Shown here piece by piece: positions 41,368 through 50,383 of a stretch of 54,325 nucleotides of DNA. The translations under genes were made by a program, and so were the position numbers. Positions within the stretch are counted from its first letter, which is position 1, and each line of letters opens with the position of its first letter. This DNA comes from an uncultured Collinsella sp. Lineage in GTDB: Bacteria; Actinomycetota; Coriobacteriia; Coriobacteriales; Coriobacteriaceae. The DNA is taken from contig CATYZK010000012.1 in NCBI GenBank assembly GCA_958415665.1, forward strand, positions 1 to 54,325. The letters run 5' to 3'. A model generated the notes under the pieces. That model searched no databases, was not told the DNA's origin, and worked only from the letters and a program-made list of their open reading frames with translations.

Positions 41368-42235
41368 ACGCCTCCCTCACCTTTCCGTGCACATGTCTGA
41401 TAACCGCGGCAACGTCATCGGCCGAGGCAGTTCCGTTATTAACGATAAAATTAGCGTGAACGGGCGAAACTTCCGCGCCGCCAATCGAAAAACCCTTTAA
41501 TCCACAATCCTCGATAAGCTTGCCCACACTCGCATCGGGCGGATTGCGAAAGACCGACCCGCAGGATGCGCGACCCATGGGCTGCGTACGCTTGCGCCTC
41601 GTAAGGTACCGCTCCATGCGCTCGCGAATGTCGGCCTTGGGCGCCGGTTTAAGCTTGAGCACGCATTCGAGGATGATCTCATTGCGGGGAAGGCTACATT
41701 CGCGGTAGCCCCAAGTGATCTCGGACCCCGTATAATGCTTGATACCGGATGCCGGGTCAAACGTTACGACATCCTCAACCAGCGAGCCAATCCACTCGGT
41801 CCGTGTGCCGGCATTCATAGATATCGCACCGCCGACCGAACCAGGGATGCCAACGGCAAACTCAAGGCCCGAAAGGCTACGCGACAGGGCATCGTTGACC
41901 AGGCGCGCAAACATCACGCCCGCGCCGACCGTCAGCGTACAACCGTCATCGGCAACAACCGTGCGCTGAAACTCACGTCCGAGCGAAATGACGGCACCGC
42001 GATAACCGCCATCGGCAACCAGCAGATTGGAGCCCTTGCCGATGATGACCCACGGCACCTGCTCGCGATCGAGCACCGCCACGGCGCGGCGGAGGGCATG
42101 ATAGCTATGGCACGTCACAAAGAGGTCGGCCTTGCCGCCGATACGATAGCTCGTATGACGCGCAAGGCGCTCGTCCTCGATCACATCCGTGTCGATCATG
42201 CCCGAGAGCGCCATGACGGCGTTAAACAGACCCAT
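41324..42235 (-). CDS. murB: UDP-N-acetylenolpyruvoylglucosamine reductase
   Basis: FAD enzyme (303 aa) that reduces UDP-GlcNAc-enolpyruvate to UDP-MurNAc with NADPH. RLARHTSYRIGGKADLFV near residue 23, WVIIGKGSNLLVADGGYRG near residue 62 and FAVGIPGSVGGAISMNAGTR near residue 126 bind FAD. The proton donor serine lies in ASCGSVFRNPP near residue 225 (type II MurB). HANFIVN follows. The start at 42235 has only a weak ribosome site 5 bp after murC; internal ATGs at residues 8 and 13 are possible. It overlaps ftsQ by 44 bp. Confidence 0.93.
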   Translation of the reverse strand: MGLFNAVMALSGMIDTDVIEDERLARHTSYRIGGKADLFVTCHSYHALRRAVAVLDREQVPWVIIGKGSNLLVADGGYRGAVISLGREFQRTVVADDGCTLTVGAGVMFARLVNDALSRSLSGLEFAVGIPGSVGGAISMNAGTRTEWIGSLVEDVVTFDPASGIKHYTGSEITWGYRECSLPRNEIILECVLKLKPAPKADIRERMERYLTRRKRTQPMGRASCGSVFRNPPDASVGKLIEDCGLKGFSIGGAEVSPVHANFIVNNGTASADDVAAVIRHVHGKVREAYGIELRPEVKFLGF

Positions 42236-42240
42236 TAGAC

Positions 42241-43659
42241 TTAAGCGTCTTTCTTGGCAGTCAGATACTCAATGAACTCGGGACCGACGGTCGTAACGTC
42301 ACCGGCACCCATGGTGAGCAGCAGGTCGCCCTCGCCCACCATCTGCTCGAGCTCCTGATTGAGCTCAAGACGGCTGGAGCAGTACACGACCTCCTTGCCA
42401 GGATGCTTGGCGCGCACGGTATCGGCGAGCATCTTAGAGGTGACACCCGGAATGGGCATCTCGCCAGCCGAGAACACATCAATCAGCAGCAGCTTATCGG
42501 CATTGGCAAATGCATCGGCAAAGTCGTCGCACAGGGCCTGCAGGCGCGAATAGCGGTGCGGCTGGAACACGACGTCGACGTGCTTGTAACCCAGCGACGA
42601 AGCGGCAGCAAGCGTCGCCTTGATCTCGGTGGGGTGATGGCCGTAATCATCGACCACGGTGATGCCGTCGATATCGCCCACGTGGGTAAAGCGACGGCGG
42701 ACGCCCTCAAAGCTCGAGAGCGCCTTGGCGGCGGCGTCGATGTCAAGGCCCAGGACATGGGCGACGGTGAGCACGGCCGTGGCGTTGAGCATGTTGTGGC
42801 GACCGGGATTGCTCTTGATCTCCACAGCGTGCTCAGTGCCGTCCTCAAAGCGAACGATAAAGTCACTCTGGATGCCCTTGACATCCGGGTGCACGCAGAC
42901 GATGTCGTTGCTCTCGGCAAAGCCGTAGGAAAGCACGTGACGGCCCGTCGACTTGGCGAGCTCGACCAGATGCGGGTCCTCGCCGCAGACGATGACGGTG
43001 CCGTCCTCGCCCACCAGGCTCATGAATTTGGCGAAAGTTGCCTCGATCTCCTCGATACCCGAGTAGTGATCGAGGTGGTCAGCCTCGACGTTGGTCACAA
43101 TGACCACGTTGGGGTTCAGGAACAGGAAGGAGCTGTCGGACTCGTCGGCCTCGGCGACAAAGTAGTCGCCCGAGCCGTTCTTGCCGTTCGTGTCATAGCC
43201 CTCGACGATGCCGCCGATCAAGAAGCTCGGATCCAGACCCATGCGGTCGAGCATGGTGGCGCACATCGAAGACGTGGTGGTCTTGCCATGCGTGCCGGCA
43301 ACAGCGACGGTGGTGTAGCCGTGGCCCAATGCAGAGAGCATCTTGGCACGGGGCCACACGGGGATGCCCAGCTCGCGAGCGCGCACGAGCTCAGGGTTGG
43401 ACTCCGGAATAGCGGTGGAGACAACAACCACATCGGGCTTGACCTCGTCGATCGTGGCGGCCTCATGGCCCACATGCACCTTCACACCAGCGCGGGTAAG
43501 CTGGCGGATATAACGTGACGTCTTAAGGTCGGAGCCGGTAACGGCATAACCGCGCTCGTGCAGAACGAGGGCGATGCCGCTCATGCCGGCGCCGCCGATA
43601 CCGATAAAGTGGGCGCTCTTAAACTCGGGCGCGGAGGTTGCAGTCTGGGAATCAGCCAT
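42241..43659 (-). CDS. murC: UDP-N-acetylmuramate-L-alanine ligase
   Basis: ATP-dependent cytosolic ligase (472 aa) that adds L-alanine to UDP-MurNAc, the first peptide-stem step. FIGIGGAGMSGIALVLHERG at the N-terminus binds the UDP part, AVAGTHGKTTTSSMCATML is the Mur-ligase P-loop, YFVAEADESDSSFLFLNP and NVEADHLDHY bind metal, and YGHHPTEIKATL near residue 345 is MurC-specific. The ATG at 43659 has AAGGAG 11 nt upstream; an ATG at 43686 would place that ribosome site inside the gene. murB follows after 5 bp. Confidence 0.96.
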   Translation of the reverse strand: MADSQTATSAPEFKSAHFIGIGGAGMSGIALVLHERGYAVTGSDLKTSRYIRQLTRAGVKVHVGHEAATIDEVKPDVVVVSTAIPESNPELVRARELGIPVWPRAKMLSALGHGYTTVAVAGTHGKTTTSSMCATMLDRMGLDPSFLIGGIVEGYDTNGKNGSGDYFVAEADESDSSFLFLNPNVVIVTNVEADHLDHYSGIEEIEATFAKFMSLVGEDGTVIVCGEDPHLVELAKSTGRHVLSYGFAESNDIVCVHPDVKGIQSDFIVRFEDGTEHAVEIKSNPGRHNMLNATAVLTVAHVLGLDIDAAAKALSSFEGVRRRFTHVGDIDGITVVDDYGHHPTEIKATLAAASSLGYKHVDVVFQPHRYSRLQALCDDFADAFANADKLLLIDVFSAGEMPIPGVTSKMLADTVRAKHPGKEVVYCSSRLELNQELEQMVGEGDLLLTMGAGDVTTVGPEFIEYLTAKKDA

Positions 43660-43756
43660 GTGCTCGTGTACTCCTTGCGTAAACACTGCCTGTAACCCGT
43701 TAACTGTACCGCACCTACCGCATCAGCGCGAGGGCGACCGACGATATCCCGTCTAA

Positions 43757-44872
43757 CTAACGCAAACCCTCTACCGCATCGGCCAGAAGAGCGGCGGCCC
43801 TATCCTGAGCCAGGCCACGCGCCGCCTGACGCATGGCGTCGCGCGCCGCCACGTCATCGACCAGGTGCAGCAGCTCATCGGCAAAGGCAGAACCGTCGAT
43901 ATCGGCATCGGCGCAGAGCACGCCGGCCCCGGCGTCGACCAGATAACGGGCATTGGTGGTTTGATGGTCGGCCGTCGCATGCGGATACGGCACGAGCACC
44001 GAGGGCACGGCGAGCGCAGCGATCTCGGCCACGCTCGATGCGCCCGAACGCGAGAGCACCAAATCGGCAGCAGCCAGCATATCGCCCATGTTGTCGATGT
44101 AAGGCTGGACGCGGTAACGCTTTGCCTCCTCGGGCGTCAGCGCCAAAGCGCACTCGGTGTCCTCAAAGCCATCGGCACCCGTCGAATGCAACACATAGAG
44201 GTTCTTGCGCGAAAGCAGCTCGTTTTTGAGCGAAACCACGCGCTCGTTGAGGTGCTGGGCGCCGAGTGAACCGCCAAAGACGAGCAGCAGCGTAGCGTCC
44301 TCGGGAACGCCAAGTGCCTTGCGGCCGCGAGCGCGATCGCCCTCGATCACCGAGCGACGTACGGGGTTGCCGGTCATGAGTACATGGTCAGGGTCACCTT
44401 CGCGCTCAAAGACCGAGCGCGCTGCCGGCACCGAGATGCACACGCGAGCGGCATGGGAGTTCATCATCTTGTTGGCCAGGCCCGGAACAGAGTTCTGCTC
44501 ATGCAGCAGATACGGAACGCCCGCGCCCTTGCACCACCCCAGCAGCGGAACCTCGACATAGGCACCAAAACCGATGGCGGCATCGGGCTTGCCGACCTTT
44601 GAGAAATGACTGGCGAGCGCACACTTGGCCTTGTTGACACGCCACAGCGAGGTCAGCGCCGTCCAAGGACGGGAGCGGTCGAAGCCCGTGACCGTAATGG
44701 GCACAAAATCAAACCCAGCCTCGGGGACCAGACGACCCTCGAGCTTGCGCGACTGGCCCACGAACACAACGTGGTGGCCACGGTCACGCAGCTCTTCGGC
44801 CAAGGCAAGCGCGGGGTTGATGTGCCCTGCCGTGCCGCCGGCTGCAATAGCAACGGTCATCTTATCGGTCAT
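43757..44872 (-). CDS. murG: MurG glycosyltransferase
   Basis: Peripheral membrane GT-B glycosyltransferase (371 aa) that adds GlcNAc to lipid I to form lipid II on the inner face of the membrane. VAIAAGGTAGHINPALALAEE at the N-terminus is the lipid-binding glycine-rich loop. VPYLLHEQNSVPGLANK near residue 125 and LVFGGSLGAQHLNE near residue 188 are family motifs. SRSGASSVAEIAALAVPSVLV with PYPHATADHQTTNA near residue 265 binds the nucleotide sugar. The ATG at 44872 overlaps the end of ftsW by 11 bp and has GAAGGGA upstream. Confidence 0.96.
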   Translation of the reverse strand: MTDKMTVAIAAGGTAGHINPALALAEELRDRGHHVVFVGQSRKLEGRLVPEAGFDFVPITVTGFDRSRPWTALTSLWRVNKAKCALASHFSKVGKPDAAIGFGAYVEVPLLGWCKGAGVPYLLHEQNSVPGLANKMMNSHAARVCISVPAARSVFEREGDPDHVLMTGNPVRRSVIEGDRARGRKALGVPEDATLLLVFGGSLGAQHLNERVVSLKNELLSRKNLYVLHSTGADGFEDTECALALTPEEAKRYRVQPYIDNMGDMLAAADLVLSRSGASSVAEIAALAVPSVLVPYPHATADHQTTNARYLVDAGAGVLCADADIDGSAFADELLHLVDDVAARDAMRQAARGLAQDRAAALLADAVEGLR

Positions 44873-46388
44873 GGTAGTCCCTTCGTACACGCGGTCCCTG
44901 GTCGTCGGTGCGCAAACGCGCCGACGGGTCCGAGTTCAAATCGATTCGATTATATCCGCCGCCCGCATTGCGAGGAGTGGGGCGCTGCGGACGGCCTTGC
45001 GGCGCTGTTCGCTGACGCGGACGGGCTGCCGGCTCGGTCGCAGAGCCATCCAGAACGGTAAAGCCGCTACGCGAAGGTCGTTCACCGCGCACATGGGCTA
45101 CGCCGGCGGTGCTCTCGTCCATAACGGCAAAGCTCTCACGGCGGCGGTCATACTCATCGCGGCGGGCGCTCTCGTACGAAACGCGCAGGATCAACCCGGC
45201 AAGCATGAGCGACACAATAATCGACGAACCGCCGTAGCTAATAAACGGCAACGGTTTACCCGTCATGGGAAACACGTTGAGGATGCCCAGCGCGTTAATC
45301 AAAAACTGCACCGCGAGAATGACCGCAGAGCCAGACGCCATGAGCGCGCCCCGACGATCGGTCGCCTGCTCGGCAATGCGAAACGCCGAGTAGATCAGCA
45401 TCGCAAACACCAAGAAGAACAGCACGGTTCCGACAAAACCGACTTCCTCGCCAATGATGGCCAGGATGTAGTCATTGTGCGCCTCGGGCAGATACGAGTA
45501 CTTCATGGTTGAGTTGCCGATGCCACGGCCGAACAGACCGCCCGAGGAAAAGGCCATGATGGCAAGCGTGGCCTGATAGCCGTCACCATACTCGTCGGCC
45601 CAAGGGTTCAAGGCAACCTGAATACGCACCATACGGTACGGCTCTGCAACAAGCGCAATCACGATCACGAGAATGCCGAAGATTATCACGCCGATGATAA
45701 ATTTGGGGTCGAGACCCGCAAACAACGCCATGCACATGAGGGTCAACAGGATGATCAGGACGGTACCGAAATCGGGCTGGATAAAGATCAGAAAGAGCGA
45801 AATGCCCAGGTAGATGCCCATCTTGCGAAGGAATTCGTTGATGTTGCCACCGGGCGAAAAGAAGCGGTCGAGCATGATGGCCGAATACGCAATGGCAAAT
45901 GGCTTTAAAAACTCGGAAGGCTGGAACTGAATGCCGGCGATGTTGAGCCAGCGCGTGGCGCCACGGCTGCCGCTGCCCACCAAGAACACCAGCAGAAGCA
46001 AGAACATCATGCCGATAAGGAAGATCCTAAGCACATCCTCCCCAAACCAGCTGTCCGGCAAAACGCGCACGATGGCAATCAGCGCCAGAACACCAACCAC
46101 GGCAAACGCGGCCTGTCGACCCAGGAAAAACGTCGCCGAGCCATTCTCGTGCAGCGCCTCGACCGAAGACGCCGAGTACACCATCAGCAGACCAAAGCAC
46201 ACCAAAGTAAACAGGCAGGCCATAAATATCAAACGGGGGCGCATGATGCGGGCGGGAACGCCGGCAATATAGCGTTCGCTAAACGACTGCCCGCCGCGAC
46301 CGGAACGCGGTGTGCTACGCCGCGAGGAAGCACGGTCCGAGTCGGGCCTCCTCATACCTTGTCGGGGGCTCTCCTCTCTCACCGGCAA
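44862..46388 (-). CDS. ftsW: SEDS glycosyltransferase FtsW
   Basis: Multi-spanning septal peptidoglycan polymerase (508 aa) working with FtsI. About ten helices lie between residues 50 and 405. Key SEDS motifs are GATRWLNIAGIQFQPSEFLKP, FLIFIQPDFGTVLIIL with the catalytic aspartate, YLPEAHNDYILAIIGEEVGFVG and PFISYGGSSIIVSLML. An Arg/Ser-rich cytosolic N-terminus (about 50 aa) and a C-terminal tail of about 100 basic residues (RPRQRTAPQGRPQRPTPRN) are longer than in E. coli. The start is uncertain: TTG at 46388 follows the murD stop by 3 bp, while GTG at 46382 and ATG at 46355 are possible. Confidence 0.95.
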   Translation of the reverse strand: MPVREESPRQGMRRPDSDRASSRRSTPRSGRGGQSFSERYIAGVPARIMRPRLIFMACLFTLVCFGLLMVYSASSVEALHENGSATFFLGRQAAFAVVGVLALIAIVRVLPDSWFGEDVLRIFLIGMMFLLLLVFLVGSGSRGATRWLNIAGIQFQPSEFLKPFAIAYSAIMLDRFFSPGGNINEFLRKMGIYLGISLFLIFIQPDFGTVLIILLTLMCMALFAGLDPKFIIGVIIFGILVIVIALVAEPYRMVRIQVALNPWADEYGDGYQATLAIMAFSSGGLFGRGIGNSTMKYSYLPEAHNDYILAIIGEEVGFVGTVLFFLVFAMLIYSAFRIAEQATDRRGALMASGSAVILAVQFLINALGILNVFPMTGKPLPFISYGGSSIIVSLMLAGLILRVSYESARRDEYDRRRESFAVMDESTAGVAHVRGERPSRSGFTVLDGSATEPAARPRQRTAPQGRPQRPTPRNAGGGYNRIDLNSDPSARLRTDDQGPRVRRDYHDR

Positions 46389-46391
46389 CCC

Positions 46392-47798
46392 CTATTCCAT
46401 TTGCGATTTCGCTGCAGCGGCAAGCTGGGCCACATAGTCCTTAAACACGCGGCCGCGCTCCTCATAGCCCGAGAACTCATCGAACGAAGAGCACGCAGGA
46501 GAAAGTAAGATCACGTCGCCACGGCTCGACAGCGAACGGGCAACGTCCACGGCATCGCGTAGGTCATCCGCCTGGGCGATATCCACATCGCCATCGACAT
46601 CGGCCTCGTCCATAGCGGCGGTGAAGCGCTCGCGCGCATCGCCAAAGCAGACGACCGAGCGCACGTTATCCATAACAACGCGCGCGAAGTCCGTGAGCGG
46701 TGTGCCCTTATCGTGGCCACCGAGCAGCAAGATCACGTCGTCATCGGGAAATGCCGTCAGTGCCTTCTCGACCGCGTCGGTGTTGGTCGCCTTGGAATCG
46801 TTGACGTAGCGCACTCCGTCAATCTCGCCGCACGGCTCCACGCGGTGCTCGAGCGGCTGGAACGAGGCCAGACCGCGGCGGACACCATCGACATCGGCAC
46901 CGACTGCCAGGGCAACCGTGGCAGCGCACAGGGCATTGATAACATTATGATGGCCCGAGATCTTGAGTTCGGATGTAGCGATGAGCGGGGTCTCGACGCC
47001 CTTCAGGCGCACGATCATCTTGCCATCGCGCACAAAGGCGACATCCTCACCCTCTGGCTCGTCAAAGGCAACCTTGCAGATGCGACGACCCGGCGTGTAG
47101 ATGTACTCATCGAACTCGTGAATGCCGGCGTCTTCGACGTCGACAACCACCAGATCGTCATCGACCATATTGTCAAACAGTTTGATCTTGGCAAGCGCAT
47201 AGTTCTTATGGCTCTTATGCCAGCCCAAGTGGTCGGGAGTGATGTTGAGTAGCACCGCCACACGAGGGTGGAGCTCGGTGGTCGTAGCAATCTGATAGCT
47301 CGAGAGCTCAGCCACAAACCACTCGTTGTGGGCTCGGCCGTCAATCTCGTTGACCGGCGGCTCGCCGATGTTGCCGACAGCTACGCTGGCCTCGCCGGCA
47401 GCCTTGAGCAGATAATCAGTCAGCGACGTGGTGGTCGTCTTGCCGTTGGTGCCCGTGATGGCAATCCAGTTATCGGGCGACAGACGATAGGCAAACTCGG
47501 GCTCACCCATAATCTGAGCGGCATGTTCGCGCCCGGCCTTAAAGAAGCCCGAGAACTCCGAGATGCCCGGGCACGTCACGCATACGTCATAGGCGCCCTC
47601 GACCTGTTCGGTCCCATAGACAAACGACGCACCAGCAGCCTCGAGCGCACGCGTGGCGTCATTGGGCTCAGAGGTGCCGCCGCCATACACGGTAACGGCG
47701 CTTACGCGCTCGGGATGTGCCAGCGCCCAGCGGGCGACATCGAGACCGGATTTGCCCTGACCCAAAACGAGCAGGCTAAAGACATCAGCAAGAGGCAT
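46392..47798 (-). CDS. murD: UDP-N-acetylmuramoylalanine-D-glutamate ligase
   Basis: ATP-dependent ligase (468 aa) adding D-glutamate to UDP-MurNAc-L-Ala in the cytosol. LVLGQGKSGLDVARWAL at the N-terminus binds the UDP moiety; WIAITGTNGKTTTTSLTDYLL near residue 112 is the P-loop. VAELSSYQIATT with NITPDHLGWH near residue 190 carries metal ligands, and YVNDSKATNTDAVEKAL near residue 320 plus LLGGHDKGTPLTDF complete the family pattern. The ATG at 47798 has only a weak ribosome site 9 bp behind mraY. Confidence 0.96.
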   Translation of the reverse strand: MPLADVFSLLVLGQGKSGLDVARWALAHPERVSAVTVYGGGTSEPNDATRALEAAGASFVYGTEQVEGAYDVCVTCPGISEFSGFFKAGREHAAQIMGEPEFAYRLSPDNWIAITGTNGKTTTTSLTDYLLKAAGEASVAVGNIGEPPVNEIDGRAHNEWFVAELSSYQIATTTELHPRVAVLLNITPDHLGWHKSHKNYALAKIKLFDNMVDDDLVVVDVEDAGIHEFDEYIYTPGRRICKVAFDEPEGEDVAFVRDGKMIVRLKGVETPLIATSELKISGHHNVINALCAATVALAVGADVDGVRRGLASFQPLEHRVEPCGEIDGVRYVNDSKATNTDAVEKALTAFPDDDVILLLGGHDKGTPLTDFARVVMDNVRSVVCFGDARERFTAAMDEADVDGDVDIAQADDLRDAVDVARSLSSRGDVILLSPACSSFDEFSGYEERGRVFKDYVAQLAAAAKSQME

Positions 47799-47807
47799 GA
47801 AAGACCA

Positions 47808-48827
47808 CTATCCCAACTGGAAGAACAGAGCAAGGCCAACGGCACCAAATGCCGCAGCGATAATCCAAAAACGGATGACGACCTTGGTCTCTGCCCAACC
47901 CTTCTTTTCGAAATGATGATGGATGGGCGCCATAAGGAAGACGCGCTTGTGCGTAAAGTGGAAGTAGACAACCTGAATCATGACCGACAGAGTCTCAACG
48001 ATAAACAGGCCGCCGATGATGAGGGAGACGACCTCGGTGTTAGTCATGATGGACGTACAGGCAAACGCGGCGCCCAGAGCAAGCGAGCCGGTATCACCCA
48101 TAAAGATGCTCGCCGGATAGCAGTTGAACCACAGAAAGCCCAAGCAGGCACCGGCACACGCGGTGCAGAAGATGGACAGGTTCACGTCTCCGTGCAAAAA
48201 CGCCATGGCAGCCATGGCGAGCATGGCGATCATGGAGGTGCCGCCAGCAAGACCGTCAAGGCCATCGGTCAGGTTCACGGCATTAGAAAGACCGGCAATC
48301 ATCAGCCAGCAAAAGACAATATAGAGCCACGGGAACGAATAGCCGCAGATGGTGGTCGAAAGCACGCCAAGGTCGATCGTCAACCCACCGGGAAAACGAA
48401 TCTCGGAGGCGACGCCGCACCAGTTGACGGCAAGTACCGTAAAGGTGACACAGATAATGGTTAGGCCGATCATCTTGGCATGGGGCGTCAGACCGAGCGA
48501 GCGCCCATGCGTAACGGAGGTCAGATCGTCGATGAGACCCAGAACGCCGGTGGCCAGCGTGGCGAGCAGCACGAGTACGAGCTCGGTGGTGAGCTTGCCC
48601 ATCAGCAGGCAGGTCAGCGAGATCGCGACGAGGATGACAACGCCACCCATGGTGGGCGTTCCCTGCTTAACCAAATGACGCTTGGGGCCGTCGGCACGAA
48701 CCTGCTGGCCGATACCCTCGACCTTGAGCAGCTTGATCCACCACGGCATGAGCAGCAGCGCAATGGCTGCGGCGATGCCAAGCCCCAAAAAAGCCTGATA
48801 CGTTGGATACGAGGGATTGCCGAACAT
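47808..48827 (-). CDS. mraY: Phospho-MurNAc-pentapeptide transferase MraY
   Basis: Integral membrane enzyme (339 aa, about ten helices) that transfers phospho-MurNAc-pentapeptide to undecaprenyl phosphate, forming lipid I. GTPTMGGVVIL near residue 58, the magnesium site LIDDLTSVTHG near residue 100, LSNAVNLTDGLDGLAGG near residue 190 and MAPIHHHFEKKGWAETKVV near residue 300 (the HHH motif) are all present. The ATG at 48827 follows the murF stop by 3 bp. Confidence 0.97.
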   Translation of the reverse strand: MFGNPSYPTYQAFLGLGIAAAIALLLMPWWIKLLKVEGIGQQVRADGPKRHLVKQGTPTMGGVVILVAISLTCLLMGKLTTELVLVLLATLATGVLGLIDDLTSVTHGRSLGLTPHAKMIGLTIICVTFTVLAVNWCGVASEIRFPGGLTIDLGVLSTTICGYSFPWLYIVFCWLMIAGLSNAVNLTDGLDGLAGGTSMIAMLAMAAMAFLHGDVNLSIFCTACAGACLGFLWFNCYPASIFMGDTGSLALGAAFACTSIMTNTEVVSLIIGGLFIVETLSVMIQVVYFHFTHKRVFLMAPIHHHFEKKGWAETKVVIRFWIIAAAFGAVGLALFFQLG

Positions 48828-48830
48828 GGG

Positions 48831-50255
48831 CTAGCACACACCTTCCACAAAGCGGTCGAGCTCAACAAAGCGGGAACCCTTGACCAGTACAACATCATGT
48901 TTTTCAAGCGCACCGCCCATGCGGTCGAGCACCTGCTGATAATCGGAGAACACCTGGATGCGGTCCTCGTCCATGCCCATCATGCGCGCGGCATCGGCCA
49001 TAAGCTGGGCCAGCTCACCACCCACGCACGCCAGCATGTCGAGCTTCTTGGCGGCGGCATAGGCGCCCACGAGCTCATGCATGCGAGGAGCCTCATCGCC
49101 CATCTCACCCATCTCGCCCAGGATCGCCATGCGAGACCCCGTACACGAAAGCGAGCACAGCAGATCGAGGCCAGCAGCCATAGATTCGGCACTGGCGTTA
49201 TAGGAATCGTCGATGACGCGGGCACCGCTCTTGGCGCGCTTGATCTCCTGGCGGTGACCGGTGATCGTGAGGCCCCTAAAGGCAGCATCGATCTGCTCGG
49301 GCGTCACGCCCAGACGATAGGCAACCGCGGCGGCCTTAACGGCATTAGGAACGGACTGCACGCCGGGGATGGCAAGCATGGTATCGATCGTCTCACCCTG
49401 GCCAAAATCGAGCGTAAAGACCGGACGGCCCTCGTCATCAACACGAATGTCGCGGGCACGGACCTCATCATCGTCCGAGACGCCGGCCAGCATCACGTCG
49501 ATACCAGCAGGCTGGGCGAACGCATCGCGAATGAACGGCGTAAAATCGTCCTCGCCGCCCAAAACCAGCAGCGGCAAATAGTCGCCGGCGGCGCACATGC
49601 CCTGTACAATCTCGGCCTTAGCGCGGGCGATGTTCTCGCGGCTGCCCAAAATGCCGATATGAGAGGTGCCGATCTTGCTCACGATGGCAAGGTTGGGATT
49701 GGCGGACTGGGACAGGCGCTCGATCTCGTGGAAATGGTTCATGCCCATCTCGAGCACCAGGACCTCGGTATCGGCCGGAGCGGAAAGCACCGTGAGCGGC
49801 ATGCCGATCAGGTTATTGAAATTGCCCTTGGTGGCCCAGACACGATAGCGCTTGGAGAGCACAGCGGCGAGAACGTCCTTGGTCGTCGTCTTGCCGATGG
49901 AACCGGTAATGCCAACGACCAGGCAGCCAAGCTCCAGGCGATACGCGTGCGCCAAACGCAGCAGAAACTCCTCGGGATCATCGGTCAGCAAGATGGCACA
50001 GCCCTTGTCCTGCGCCAGCGAGACCAGCTCGGCCTCGGGCTCACGCGTCATCACGACGGCGCCGGCACCCGACTGGACGGCACGGGAAGCAAAATCATTG
50101 CCGTCGACGTTTTCACCGGGAAAGGCGACGAAAATCGTCCCTTCCTCGACCTGGCGCGAGTCGATAACGCACCCGCGGCATACCCGATCGACTTCTCCCG
50201 TCACGGTTCGGGCCCCTGTTGCGGCCGCGAGGTTGTTGACGGCGATCTCTATCAT
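48831..50255 (-). CDS. murF: UDP-MurNAc-tripeptide D-Ala-D-Ala ligase MurF
   Basis: Last cytosolic precursor step: adds D-Ala-D-Ala to UDP-MurNAc-tripeptide (474 aa). CVIDSRQVEEGTIFVAFPGEN near residue 30 binds UDP-MurNAc; VVGITGSIGKTTTKDVLAAVL near residue 112 is the P-loop in its MurF form (GSIGKTTTK). VLEMGMNHFHEIERLSQ near residue 170 and VIDDSYNASAESMAAGLDLL near residue 355 are family motifs. The ATG at 50255 has GGGGAGC 5-6 nt upstream. A gap of 128 bp with a TACAAT box precedes it. The expected murE is not between ftsI and murF. Confidence 0.96.
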   Translation of the reverse strand: MIEIAVNNLAAATGARTVTGEVDRVCRGCVIDSRQVEEGTIFVAFPGENVDGNDFASRAVQSGAGAVVMTREPEAELVSLAQDKGCAILLTDDPEEFLLRLAHAYRLELGCLVVGITGSIGKTTTKDVLAAVLSKRYRVWATKGNFNNLIGMPLTVLSAPADTEVLVLEMGMNHFHEIERLSQSANPNLAIVSKIGTSHIGILGSRENIARAKAEIVQGMCAAGDYLPLLVLGGEDDFTPFIRDAFAQPAGIDVMLAGVSDDDEVRARDIRVDDEGRPVFTLDFGQGETIDTMLAIPGVQSVPNAVKAAAVAYRLGVTPEQIDAAFRGLTITGHRQEIKRAKSGARVIDDSYNASAESMAAGLDLLCSLSCTGSRMAILGEMGEMGDEAPRMHELVGAYAAAKKLDMLACVGGELAQLMADAARMMGMDEDRIQVFSDYQQVLDRMGGALEKHDVVLVKGSRFVELDRFVEGVC

Positions 50256-50293
50256 TGCAGCTCCCCTGTAAACCTAAATAATGCTATCGGCGT

Positions 50294-50299
50294 ATTGTA
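50294..50299 (-). promoter_or_regulatory. -10 box upstream of murF
   Basis: GGGATACAAT (leftward) lies about 39 bp before the murF start in the only sizeable gap of the mur block, suggesting an internal promoter. No clear -35 is seen. Confidence 0.4.
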
Positions 50300-50383
50300 T
50301 CCCAGCGCCGCGCATGCGTGGTGCAGGGCATGTGAACACCCCTCATATGGGACAACAAACCACGCCCCAAAGATTGTAACCCC